Assembly (NCBI RefSeq): GCF_029911635.1
Contig: NZ_JARYTI010000018.1
Span: 38,218 to 102,217 of the forward strand
DNA length: 64,000 nt
Source: Sphingomonas sp. AR_OL41
GTDB taxonomy: Bacteria > Pseudomonadota > Alphaproteobacteria > Sphingomonadales > Sphingomonadaceae
Direction: 5' to 3'
The notes under the pieces were generated by a model. That model worked only from the letters and a program-made list of their open reading frames with translations. It was not told the origin of the DNA and searched no databases. How positions within the stretch are numbered: the first letter of the stretch is position 1; each line of letters begins with the position of its first letter. Position numbers and translations under genes: made by a program. Below, one piece after another: positions 8,124-16,298 of this stretch.

Positions 8124-10172
8124 TCAGGCCGGAGTGATCATGATATTGCCGAAGGCATCGACGGTGCCGATGTGGCGGGTTTCGATCAGCGTGGTCGAGT
8201 CCATTTCGGTCACCACTGCTGGACCCTGGATGACGTCGCCCTGCCTGAGCAGCGAGCGGTCGTAGAGCACTGCGGCCTGCGGGCCGCCATCCATCCACAA
8301 TTCATGGTCGCGCAGCTTCGCCGCCACCGGATTGCCATCACCTTTGGGCAGTTCGTGCGCCGGCAGGTCAAGCGGCTTGCCCAGCGCCACAGCGCGCAGG
8401 TTCACGAACTCGTGCTCGGCCTCCATGTTGAAGGTGAACAGGCGGCGATGCTCGTCGTCGAAGCGTGTCGCCAGCGCATCAAGGCCACCGGCGCGCAACG
8501 TCGCAAGATCGATCGTCATCGGCACCTCAAACGCCTGGCCCGAATAGCGCACATCGATCTCGAAGCTCGTCTCGACCTCATTCGCCGGGATACCGTCGGC
8601 GATTAGCTCGGCGCGGACTTGCGCATCCATGTCGGACAGCAATCCGATCACCTCGCTCGCGCTGGTGTCGGACTTGCGCTTCGACAGCGACCGCGCCGTC
8701 TCGGTGCGCATCCGCGTCGTCGCGTCACCCAGCGCACACAGCACGCCCGGGGCCACCGGCGAGACCGCCGGATAGCTGCCCATCAGTCGCGCCACGGCGT
8801 TGACGTGGAGCGGCCCGGCGCCGCCAAAACCCATCAGCGCGAAGTCGCGCGGATCGTAACCCTGCTGCACCGAAATCATGCGCAGCGCGCCGAACATGTT
8901 CTCGTTGACGATGTCGATGATGCCGCGCGCCGCCGCCATCAGTTCGATGTCAAGCGCGTCGGCGATCGTCTGCACCGCCCGCGTTGCGCCTTCGCGGTCG
9001 AGCTTGAAGGTCCCGCCGAGCAGATTTTCCGGCAGATAGCCCAGCACGACATTGGCGTCGGTCACCGTCGGTAACGTACCGCCCTTGCCATAAGCCGCCG
9101 GCCCCGGCACCGCGCCGGCCGATTGCGGGCCAACGCGCAGCGCCTTGGTCAGTTCGGGGACATAGGCGATCGATCCGCCGCCGGCGCCGACGGTCTTCAC
9201 GTCGAGCGACGAGGCGCGGACCGAGAGATGGCCGACCTCGGTGGTGCGCACGCGGCGTGGCTCGCCATGCTCGATCAGCGCAACGTCGGTCGAGGTGCCG
9301 CCGACATCGAGCGTCAGGATATTCTTCAACCCGGCATTCTTCGCCACCCACAAGGCACCGGTCACGCCCCCCGCCGGCCCCGACATCAGCAGCGAAACGG
9401 GATGCTCCTCGGATTTTTGCGAGGACATCAGCCCGCCGTCGGAACGCAACAGCGACAGGCGGCCGGTCATTTCGACCTTTTCCAGCTTGTCGCGAAGGCT
9501 GCGGACGTAGCGCCCGACGACGGGCCGCACCGCCGCATTGGCGACAGTGGTCAGCGTACGCTCATATTCCTGCATCTCGGGCAGCACGATATGGCTGAGC
9601 GAGATGGGCACGTCGGGCATGATCTCGGCGGCCAGTTCGGCCACGCGCTGCTCATGCGCGCCATTGAGATAGGCGTTAATGAGGCTGACGGTCAGCGCCT
9701 CGACGCCCCGTGCCTTGAGCCTGGCCAACGCCGCGCGGATATCGGCGTCGTCGATCGGGCGTACTTCATGGCCGAAAGCATCCATCCGCCCCTTGATCTC
9801 GACCGTGTCCTCCAGCCGGGCGAGCGGCTCGGGCTTGGGCCATACGATCCAGCCAGCAAGTCCACCGGGAACGAAGCTGCGGGCGATCTGCATGATCTGG
9901 CGATAGCCCTCGGTCGTCACGAGGCCGACACGCGCGCCCTTCCCCTCCAGCACCGCATTGGTCGCGACCGTCGTACCGTGCAGGAACACCTCAATGTCGC
10001 GCGGTGACAGGCCGGCCTGGGCGCACACCGCCTCGACCCCGTTCAGGATGCCTTCCGAACTGTCGGCCGGGGTCGATGGCGTCTTGTGGCGCCACGAATC
10101 CCCGCTCTCGTCGTTAAACAGCAAGAGGTCGGTGAACGTCCCCCCGACATCGACGCCCAGACGATAGCCCAT
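8124..10172 (-). CDS. hyuA: Hydantoinase A/oxoprolinase family ATP-dependent subunit
   Basis: The 682-aa product is a HyuA-type ATPase subunit of the ASKHA fold. GVDVGGTFTDLLLF at the N-terminus is the phosphate-1 motif, HGTTVATNAVLEGKGA follows, and a second phosphate loop, LDVGGTSTDVALIEHG, lies near residue 290; GFGGAGPLHV is near residue 450. The protein would activate a ring carbonyl with ATP for attack by the HyuB partner. The gene is 2 bases from the methyltransferase gene and 10 from hyuB. The combination with an N-carbamoylsarcosine amidohydrolase-like gene resembles the N-methylhydantoin branch of creatinine breakdown, but the esterase and methyltransferase neighbours point to another substrate. 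Confidence 0.9.
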   Translation of the reverse strand: MGYRLGVDVGGTFTDLLLFNDESGDSWRHKTPSTPADSSEGILNGVEAVCAQAGLSPRDIEVFLHGTTVATNAVLEGKGARVGLVTTEGYRQIMQIARSFVPGGLAGWIVWPKPEPLARLEDTVEIKGRMDAFGHEVRPIDDADIRAALARLKARGVEALTVSLINAYLNGAHEQRVAELAAEIMPDVPISLSHIVLPEMQEYERTLTTVANAAVRPVVGRYVRSLRDKLEKVEMTGRLSLLRSDGGLMSSQKSEEHPVSLLMSGPAGGVTGALWVAKNAGLKNILTLDVGGTSTDVALIEHGEPRRVRTTEVGHLSVRASSLDVKTVGAGGGSIAYVPELTKALRVGPQSAGAVPGPAAYGKGGTLPTVTDANVVLGYLPENLLGGTFKLDREGATRAVQTIADALDIELMAAARGIIDIVNENMFGALRMISVQQGYDPRDFALMGFGGAGPLHVNAVARLMGSYPAVSPVAPGVLCALGDATTRMRTETARSLSKRKSDTSASEVIGLLSDMDAQVRAELIADGIPANEVETSFEIDVRYSGQAFEVPMTIDLATLRAGGLDALATRFDDEHRRLFTFNMEAEHEFVNLRAVALGKPLDLPAHELPKGDGNPVAAKLRDHELWMDGGPQAAVLYDRSLLRQGDVIQGPAVVTEMDSTTLIETRHIGTVDAFGNIMITPA

Positions 10173-10174
10173 GC

Positions 10175-11287
10175 TTATTCCTTCACGGCGCCGATGAAGT
10201 TAATCGGCGGCAGTTGCCCCTTGAGATAGACCGGCTCGCGTGTACCGCGGACGATCTTGCCCGGATCAAACCCAGCCTCGACGAACGCCTTGTCGTAATC
10301 GAGCGACTTGAAGCCGGCCGAGAATGGTTCGTTCACATTGTCGCCGAACCAGCTCATCAGAAGGTTATCGAACGGATCGTGAGGCATGGTGCCGCCGCCA
10401 TCGTGTAGCGTCACGCCGCCCGGGGCGAGCAGGCGATGCGCCTCCTTGAAGATACCGCGGATCACGGGCTGAGGACATTCGTGGGTGACCAACATTGACA
10501 CGACGATGTCGAAATAGCCGTCGGGGAAATCGGTCGCGGCGGCGTTCTGCTGGCTGTAATGGATCGCCTTGCCCAGGGCTTCGGCGCGACCATGCGCGTA
10601 CCGTATCTGTGGCGCGCCGATGTCGATGCCGTGAACCTCGGCATCGGGAAATGCATCCTTCCACGGTAGAGTGGTGAAGCCGGGGCCGCAGCCCATGTCG
10701 AGAATCCGCCGTGGCTTCAAGTCCGGAAAGCGTTCCTTGATGAACGCTGCCTGGGCAACGCCGAGACCGTCATTGCGCGGGCCGAGGCCGCCAAACGAAA
10801 AGACGTGCACGCCACGGTCGTAAAGTGCCCCGGCATAGGTGTCTTCGGAGGACAGTTCGGTATGGAAATTACCGGGCATCACATGGATATCGACGGTGTC
10901 GATATAGCGCGGGATCTCCATATCGCGATTGGTCCGGACGGTGCCGAGATCACCGGCTCTGGGCTTCGCCGCTTCGTCGAGCGTGTCTAGCTGCCGCTCG
11001 ACACTTTCCCCCACCGTGTCCCATAACAGTTCCTGCGCAGCGCGGCCGATGATGTTGGCGCCACGATAATAGGCGCTCTTCTCCATCAACTCGCTCGCCT
11101 CGCGCACGCTGTTGGGCGCGCGGCCATGCTTGGCCTCGAAGGCGGGCAACTGGCGCTGCTGATAAACCGTGCGCATACCCGGAAACAGTTCGACGGTGAA
11201 CATCTTGCGCAGCGACGAGACGAAAGCGTAGCGGGCCGCCTCGTCATGCGTTTCCCGCGGTAGCAGTGCGTGCCGTTCCTGAAACAT
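10175..11287 (-). CDS. Class I SAM-dependent methyltransferase
   Basis: The 370-aa protein has an N-terminal region of about 190 residues of unknown type and a C-terminal Rossmann methyltransferase domain. Motif I is ILDMGCGPGFTT, followed by an acidic residue in VHGIDIGAP and by motif II/III DIVVSMLVTHECP and LLAPGGVTLHDGG. It would transfer a methyl group from SAM to a small molecule. The gene sits between the GlcG-like gene and hyuA with gaps of 11 and 2 bases. An O- or N-methyltransferase in a degradation operon may act on a ring substrate or intermediate; the target is not known. Confidence 0.8.
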   Translation of the reverse strand: MFQERHALLPRETHDEAARYAFVSSLRKMFTVELFPGMRTVYQQRQLPAFEAKHGRAPNSVREASELMEKSAYYRGANIIGRAAQELLWDTVGESVERQLDTLDEAAKPRAGDLGTVRTNRDMEIPRYIDTVDIHVMPGNFHTELSSEDTYAGALYDRGVHVFSFGGLGPRNDGLGVAQAAFIKERFPDLKPRRILDMGCGPGFTTLPWKDAFPDAEVHGIDIGAPQIRYAHGRAEALGKAIHYSQQNAAATDFPDGYFDIVVSMLVTHECPQPVIRGIFKEAHRLLAPGGVTLHDGGGTMPHDPFDNLLMSWFGDNVNEPFSAGFKSLDYDKAFVEAGFDPGKIVRGTREPVYLKGQLPPINFIGAVKE

Positions 11288-11298
11288 CGTCGCTCTCC

Positions 11299-11715
11299 TC
11301 AGCGCAAAACCGTCAGACCGGCGGCCTCGACCGCCGCGACAATGATCTCGTCATCGACTGCGGGCAGACCGCCCGAAACCGCGGCAGCGCCGATCGTCAC
11401 GCCACCGTCCTGAACCACGACACCGCCGCCCAGCGGCACGAACGCGCCACTGGTCGCTGCAGCGATCGCAGCCACGGCGCACGGATCGGTGAAGACCTTG
11501 CTCAGCTGCAACGAGGTACGATTGAAACCCAGCGCCGTGCGCGCCTTGCCGAGCGCGGTATCGACCCCGAAAATGCCCTGTGCATCGCTGCGCATCGCCA
11601 AGCGAATATGCCCGCCGGCATCGGTGATGACGACGGACATGACAGCGACGCCGTGTTTCTCACCTTCGGCAAAGGCGGTGACGGCAATCGCCGTCGCTGT
11701 CTTCAGCGTCAGCAT
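11299..11715 (-). CDS. GlcG/HbpS-like (DUF336) small protein
   Basis: This 138-aa protein matches the GlcG/HbpS fold: ITDAGGHIRLAMRSD near residue 35, the conserved KARTALGF, and the Gly-rich end VPLGGGVVVQDGGVTIGAAAVSGG. Family members bind haem (HbpS) or small ligands and often sit in catabolic operons, including glycolate and corrinoid-adjacent loci, with poorly known roles. The start overlaps the stop of the upstream small gene by one base (TGATG). It has no signal peptide and should be cytoplasmic. Confidence 0.8.
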   Translation of the reverse strand: MLTLKTATAIAVTAFAEGEKHGVAVMSVVITDAGGHIRLAMRSDAQGIFGVDTALGKARTALGFNRTSLQLSKVFTDPCAVAAIAAATSGAFVPLGGGVVVQDGGVTIGAAAVSGGLPAVDDEIIVAAVEAAGLTVLR

Positions 11716-12050
11716 CAGGCAACCCCATCCACAGCGGCGGCGTCGCGTTCCTCGGTAATCGCGTGCAGCACGCGCTTGAGCATCGCGTTACGATTCGCCT
11801 CGCGCACCGCGTAACGCTCGGGTGTCAGTTCATACGCCTCAACCGCGGCAGTCGTAACCGGCCCATCGAGCTCGGCAACCGCCTCATGCGTGTCGAGCCG
11901 GTCGCGGAGGGCCGAGACTTCGGACATCAACGCGACGAGCATGATCATGACGCGATCGACGTCACCCGCCTGAAGATATTCGGGTCGCGATTGACCGCGC
12001 GCGAAGCGCCTACGCGGTAGCCGGGCGGTCTGCATAATCTGTTCCATCAT
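11715..12050 (-). CDS. Small conserved-position protein of unknown function
   Basis: I do not recognise this 111-aa protein. It is highly charged, with a central hydrophobic and probably helical or coiled-coil stretch (VMIMLVALMSEVSALRDRL) and a C-terminal acidic/arginine-rich helix. There is no signal peptide. Two adjacent ATG codons at 12050 and 12047 may serve as start; the frame stays open upstream into the tannase gene, but no better start codon lies between. It is 46 bases after the esterase stop, and its TGA overlaps the GlcG-like ATG, so coupling to that gene is likely. It may be an accessory subunit of the operon enzymes. Confidence 0.65.
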   Translation of the reverse strand: MMEQIMQTARLPRRRFARGQSRPEYLQAGDVDRVMIMLVALMSEVSALRDRLDTHEAVAELDGPVTTAAVEAYELTPERYAVREANRNAMLKRVLHAITEERDAAAVDGVA

Positions 12051-12096
12051 TTGAGCGATAGGGCTGTCGAAGTACCGCGCAACGCGGCTTCCCTGC

Positions 12097-13737
12097 TTAA
12101 CCGTTATCCGGGGAGGGCCTGGGGGTGACGCGGCGCCAGTTTTTCGGGTCGTTTGCGTCGCCCGAGCCGCGATAGATCGCCTGTTCGGGATAGGGGAATA
12201 ACGGTCGTGCAAAGCGCACCCGCGCCGGATCGAGCGGCCATACCGGCGCGGCGGTCGCCGGGCCGTGCCAGTCGAAATTATAGCCGATGAGCATGTCCGG
12301 CGCGCTGCCTTGCTCGACCCAGTTTTCCAGCGCGGTGAGGGTGTCGATATTGTCCGCGCCATCTCCGTCGGCCGAGCAATGCCGCATCCCGGGCACGGCA
12401 TAAAAGCGAAAGAAGTCCTTGGTCCGGGCATAGCCGCCCATCGTCCGTGCCACCGTTTCGTAGAAATCAACCGTGCCGAGCGGAACGATCGAGGTATCGC
12501 TCCAGCCCTGGAAGCTGATGAACTTGCCGCCGGCCGCCCGGAACAGGCGGAAATCCGGATTGTCGGCACGGTACAATGCCTCGTTGATCTGCAGCCTCGC
12601 CGGATCGCGGTCAAAATCGAGATCGTTCAGTGTCCAGTTGGGTCCGGGACCGGGGTTGAAGCCGATATAGCGGAACACGTTGGCGATGAACGCGCGGTAC
12701 TGGGCCTTGCGCGTCGGTCCATCGATATAGTCGCCGACCCAGTTGATCTCGGAGCCGGGCATGACGCCGCCATAATAGCCGATCGCCTTGCCCTTGCTGT
12801 CGTGCGGGCCGGCATACATGCGCCGCGCCGCCTCCGCCTGCTCGGCGGTCAGGCATGTGCCGCGCCCGCTTTGCCCGGCCTTGCAGATGATCGTCGCGGG
12901 GTTGAAGCGGCACGCCCGCGCGTCACCGATCAGGCCGTCCTTGATGCCGTCATTCATGTCGCACAAATCGACCACCGCCCGGTGGAGCAACTGTGCCTCG
13001 GGCACGCCGAGGATTTCACTGCCATCGGCGCGAAGGTTGGCCTTCACCGTCCAGGCGATCTGCACCGCCGAGCCGGTCTCGTTGAGCGGCGGCGAGCCGC
13101 CGACGATACCGGCGAAATCGGCTGGATAGAATTCCGCCTCGTGATAGGCCTGTCGCCCACCGGTCGAGCAGCCCCAATAATAGCTCAGCCGCGCCGGCCG
13201 GCCATAAAAGGCGGCGACCACCGCCTTGCCGGCAAGCGAGGCAACGTGCGTGCTGCGAAAGCCGAAGTCACCCTGCAGCTGGATATTGTTCCACGCCCAC
13301 CGCCAGTCGCCGACATTGCCCTGATGGCCCATGTCGGAACCGAGACAGGCGTAACCGCGGCGCAGCGGATCGTCGCACCAGAATAATTTGGTCGTACCGC
13401 ATCCGCCACCACAGCCGCCCTGCAGATATTTGCCGTTCCACCCCTTGGTGGGCATGATCAACTTGAAACCGATCGTCGGCGCGACGAAGCCTATGACTTC
13501 GCAAATTTCGATATTGGTCGGGCCATATTCATGATTGTCGGACCGAAACGGCAACACCGTGGCGGTGATGATCCCGGTCGGCGCATCCAGCAGCTGCGAA
13601 AAGTCGGCCGCCTTGACGGCTGCACAAGCCTTGGCCGGATCCGCCGGCACCGGAATCGAATTGGGGCGCGCCCAAGCGGGCGTCCCGGCAAGCGCCAGTG
13701 TCGCTGCCACCAATGCCGCAAACCATCTGACCGCCAT
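12097..13737 (-). CDS. Secreted tannase/feruloyl esterase family hydrolase (second copy)
   Basis: The product (546 aa) is a tannase/feruloyl esterase family enzyme with signal peptide MAVRWFAALVAATLALA. The CS-D-HC signature is present: GCSTGGRQA, GWSDTSIVP and MRHCSADG. The ATG at 13737 is chosen because AAGGAG stands about ten bases upstream and the signal peptide begins there; the frame also runs to 13851, but that extension is arginine-rich. It shares motifs with the esterase at 52-1800 but is clearly diverged (for example YWGCSTGG against FFACSTGG). It heads the seven-gene hyuAB operon and is divergent from a GPH transporter gene. Confidence 0.9.
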   Translation of the reverse strand: MAVRWFAALVAATLALAGTPAWARPNSIPVPADPAKACAAVKAADFSQLLDAPTGIITATVLPFRSDNHEYGPTNIEICEVIGFVAPTIGFKLIMPTKGWNGKYLQGGCGGGCGTTKLFWCDDPLRRGYACLGSDMGHQGNVGDWRWAWNNIQLQGDFGFRSTHVASLAGKAVVAAFYGRPARLSYYWGCSTGGRQAYHEAEFYPADFAGIVGGSPPLNETGSAVQIAWTVKANLRADGSEILGVPEAQLLHRAVVDLCDMNDGIKDGLIGDARACRFNPATIICKAGQSGRGTCLTAEQAEAARRMYAGPHDSKGKAIGYYGGVMPGSEINWVGDYIDGPTRKAQYRAFIANVFRYIGFNPGPGPNWTLNDLDFDRDPARLQINEALYRADNPDFRLFRAAGGKFISFQGWSDTSIVPLGTVDFYETVARTMGGYARTKDFFRFYAVPGMRHCSADGDGADNIDTLTALENWVEQGSAPDMLIGYNFDWHGPATAAPVWPLDPARVRFARPLFPYPEQAIYRGSGDANDPKNWRRVTPRPSPDNG

Positions 13738-13834
13738 CGTCTTCCGACTCCTTGATCGACCTCGCGCGACGGCTCGTTGCGCGGCCATCGACACCCAAGA
13801 TTGCCCGCTGTGCGGTCTGGAGGGGACTCGATCG

Positions 13835-13850
13835 TGCCGGATAACCGGCA
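13835..13850. promoter_or_regulatory. Inverted repeat in the divergent esterase/transporter promoter region
   Basis: TGCCGG-ATAA-CCGGCA is a perfect 6+4+6 inverted repeat in the 216-base gap between the divergent esterase (start 13737) and GPH transporter (start 13954) genes. Its place suggests a binding site for a regulator that controls both directions. No clear -35/-10 pair was identified. Confidence 0.4.
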
Positions 13851-13953
13851 TTCGGAGGTCTTTGCGAGGCCGCTATGCTGATCACCGAACAACCCTATCG
13901 TCGATGATGGGGATCGGCATGATAACAGGCGCGCCGACAAAGGAGATTCCGGC

Positions 13954-15336
13954 ATGGCAGCCACACCGATCGATATCCTGATTTCGCCGGCGCAAGGCGC
14001 CGCGCCCGCCGGTCTCGGCCGCGGCGCGATGATTGCCTGGGGCATCGGGACACTCGGGCCGGTCACCGTGTTGACCGCGACCAACGCGCTGCTGCTGCGC
14101 TTCCTGACCGACAATTACGGCATCGCTGCCGGCGTCGGTGCCTCGCTCATCGCCATCTCGAAATTCTACGACGCCTTCGCCGATGTCGCGATGGGCGTGG
14201 CGAGCGACCGCACGGTCAGCCGTTGGGGCCGCCGACGCCCTTATCTGATCCTCGGCGCGATCCTGCTGGCGCTGTCGGTGCTGGCGATCTTCGGCGCGCC
14301 GTCATTCGCCAGCGAACAGGCGCGCCTGATCTATATGGGGGCGATCCTCATCTTCTACGCCTCGGCCTATACCGTTTTCAACGTTCCCTACATGGCCATG
14401 CCGGGCGAGATGACGCGCTCCTATCACGAACGCTCCGAGCTGATGCGCTGGCGTGTCTATGCGGTCGGCCTAGCGATCATCATCGCCAGCGCGGCCGGGC
14501 CGAAGCTGCTCGATCTGTTCGGCGGGAATACCGCCGCCTATGGCTGGATGGCGGTGGTGTTCGCACCGATCGTCGTCGCGGCCGGCGTCATAGCCTTTGC
14601 CGGGACCGCAGATGCGCCGAGCACCGCGCGGGTCGCGACGCACTACAGTTTCCGCCAGCAATTCGCGTCAGCGGTGGCGAACCGACCGTTCGCCTTCCTC
14701 ATTCTGGTCAAGTTCATTACCTTGATGGCGCTTGGCGTGCAGTCGGTGTTTCCGTTTTTTTTCCAGCGTATTCTCGCCGTGCCCAACAGCGTGCTCGGCA
14801 CCTATTTCCTGTGCCAGTCCGCGATGTTTCTGGTGGCGCCATCGCTGTGGCTTTGGCTTGCCAAACGGGTCGGCAAAAAGCGCACCTTGCTGACCGCGCT
14901 GGCGATCAGCATCCCGGTCTATTTCAGCTGGGCCTTCGCCGCACAGGGAGAGCCGTTGCTACTGGTCTATCTGCGCGGCGTCATCATCGGGGTAAGCGGC
15001 AGCGGTGTCATCCTGATGGGCCAGTCGATGTTGCCCGACACGATGGAGTATGATTTCCGTCGTACCGGCTTGCGCCGCGAAGGCATTTTCGCCGCGCTCT
15101 ATACCACCGTCGAAAAGCTGTCGGGTGCGATTGGCGTGTCGCTGATCGGCGCGCTGCTCGGCGCCTATGGCTATGTCCAGTCGCGCGGACCGGCCGTCGT
15201 TCAGCCGGAAAGCGCCTTATGGGCGATCCGCGTCGCGATGGCTTATGTCCCGGCGCTGATCTCGCTCGCCGGGATGGCCGCATTGCTAGGTTACGATCTT
15301 GACGAGCGCAAGCTGGCCGAAGCTGGCGCTGCCTGA
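13954..15336 (+). CDS. GPH-type (glycoside-pentoside-hexuronide:cation) symporter
   Basis: The 460-aa membrane protein has about twelve hydrophobic segments. Its loop 2-3 region FYDAFADVAMGVASDRTVSRWGRRRPY is the hallmark of the MFS_2/GPH sugar:cation symporters, with the early Asp residues that bind the cation. A further match is the central RGVIIGVSGSGVILMGQSMLPDTMEYD. Family members import sugars and glycosides. AAAGGAG precedes ATG 13954. Being divergent from a secreted tannase-family esterase, it may take up a sugar or glycoside product released outside the cytoplasm; that is inference. Confidence 0.88.
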   Translation: MAATPIDILISPAQGAAPAGLGRGAMIAWGIGTLGPVTVLTATNALLLRFLTDNYGIAAGVGASLIAISKFYDAFADVAMGVASDRTVSRWGRRRPYLILGAILLALSVLAIFGAPSFASEQARLIYMGAILIFYASAYTVFNVPYMAMPGEMTRSYHERSELMRWRVYAVGLAIIIASAAGPKLLDLFGGNTAAYGWMAVVFAPIVVAAGVIAFAGTADAPSTARVATHYSFRQQFASAVANRPFAFLILVKFITLMALGVQSVFPFFFQRILAVPNSVLGTYFLCQSAMFLVAPSLWLWLAKRVGKKRTLLTALAISIPVYFSWAFAAQGEPLLLVYLRGVIIGVSGSGVILMGQSMLPDTMEYDFRRTGLRREGIFAALYTTVEKLSGAIGVSLIGALLGAYGYVQSRGPAVVQPESALWAIRVAMAYVPALISLAGMAALLGYDLDERKLAEAGAA

Positions 15337-15704
15337 TCCCGTTCCGGCTCGAGCGAAAACCCGGTAAGCGAGCGCAGGCCGCAAGTCGCGATTCAATTTT
15401 TGCCGGATCAGTTCACATCATGGGAGGATTATCGGCCCGGAACCAGACCGCGCGGGCTCTTTCACATGGCTCATTATGACCGAAACTTGCCCTCCTTCCA
15501 GGAATGTCGCGCCTTGCTACGCGCCATTTACTCCCTTCAGGAATTACCGTCCTCGCTGCTCTTTTCGAGCAGAGGAGCTGCCCGCATAAATTGCTGATGA
15601 ATGAGAATTCATCGAGAAAATGACCAGCCGCCCAATGCTTTTATTTCTGGACTCGATCCGGCGGAGCAGCGCTGCCGCGGAGCAGGCATCTGCGGCCCAT
15701 TTGG
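15337..15704. other. Intergenic stretch without a convincing gene
   Basis: This 368-base gap lies between the convergent GPH transporter and cupin genes. A 65-codon frame with a TTG start (15400-15597) shows no recognisable protein character. A small hairpin CTGCTC-TTTTC-GAGCAG near 15556 could help to end transcription, but no T-run follows. Confidence 0.4.
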
Positions 15705-16199
15705 CTATGGCGCGATCGACAGCGAGACATAGCCGCATGGGCCGATATGACCGCCATGGCCGATCTTTGCGTCCACATCTTCGAATAGTAGCACTGATCC
15801 AGGCTGCATCGCCGCGGAGAATTTCGCCGTCTTGAACGTCAGCGAACCGCCCAATAATATGAACAGTTCCTTATAGGGTGCGCGGTGCATCGGCAGGTCG
15901 ACATCGGCCGCGCCGACGAATATCTGCGGCTGACGTGGCCCGGATTTGGGCAGGTCGATCACGCCCAGCTTCTTCCCCGTCGTAAGCAATGGAATGATCC
16001 GCGCATCGATGCGCAACGGCTCGACCGCGGAGTCGCCATCGGGCCCGGTATACACCCGGTAGCCGTCGAGATGGTCCAGCGAGGTCGTGAAGGCCGTGGT
16101 TGGCGGGCAGACCGGAGCAGCGTGACGCGCAGCGATGACCGGCGGCGCCGATCCGCCCAGGGCTAGGGTTGCGGCGAGAATGATGATCCGGTGCTGCAT
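15705..16199 (-). CDS. Secreted cupin-fold protein
   Basis: The 164-aa product starts with a signal peptide (MQHRIIILAATLALGGSAPP) and ends in a small beta-barrel of the cupin type: DLPMHRAPYKELFILLGGSLTF resembles cupin motif 1 and MQPGSVLLFEDVDAKIGHGGH cupin motif 2, with His residues that could hold a metal. The role is unknown; exported cupins may bind or isomerise small ligands. ATG 16199 is chosen because AAAAGGAC lies just before it and the signal peptide starts there. The ribosome-binding site directly follows the T-run of a terminator for the TonB-receptor gene, which leaves no room for a separate promoter in between. Confidence 0.75.
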   Translation of the reverse strand: MQHRIIILAATLALGGSAPPVIAARHAAPVCPPTTAFTTSLDHLDGYRVYTGPDGDSAVEPLRIDARIIPLLTTGKKLGVIDLPKSGPRQPQIFVGAADVDLPMHRAPYKELFILLGGSLTFKTAKFSAAMQPGSVLLFEDVDAKIGHGGHIGPCGYVSLSIAP

Positions 16200-16214
16200 G
16201 TCGCTCGTCCTTTT

Positions 16215-16250
16215 AAAAAAAGACGGCCGCGTCGAGAAACGACGCGGCCG
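16215..16250 (-). terminator. Strong intrinsic terminator after the TonB-receptor gene
   Basis: On the - strand, an 11-bp perfect stem (CGGCCGCGTCG at 16224-16234 pairing with 16240-16250, 5-base loop) is followed by a run of seven T after two intervening bases. This is a textbook Rho-independent terminator, placed about 50 bases after the TonB-receptor stop. The next gene's ribosome-binding site starts immediately after the T-run. Confidence 0.9.
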
Positions 16251-16298
16251 CATCAGTCAGGCAAAGCGCGGCCGATAGGAAGGTGGCCGCGACCGCAT

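Noticed and set aside
15400..15597. A 65-codon frame in the gap after the GPH transporter
   Set aside because: TTG start, no ribosome-binding site and no recognisable features.
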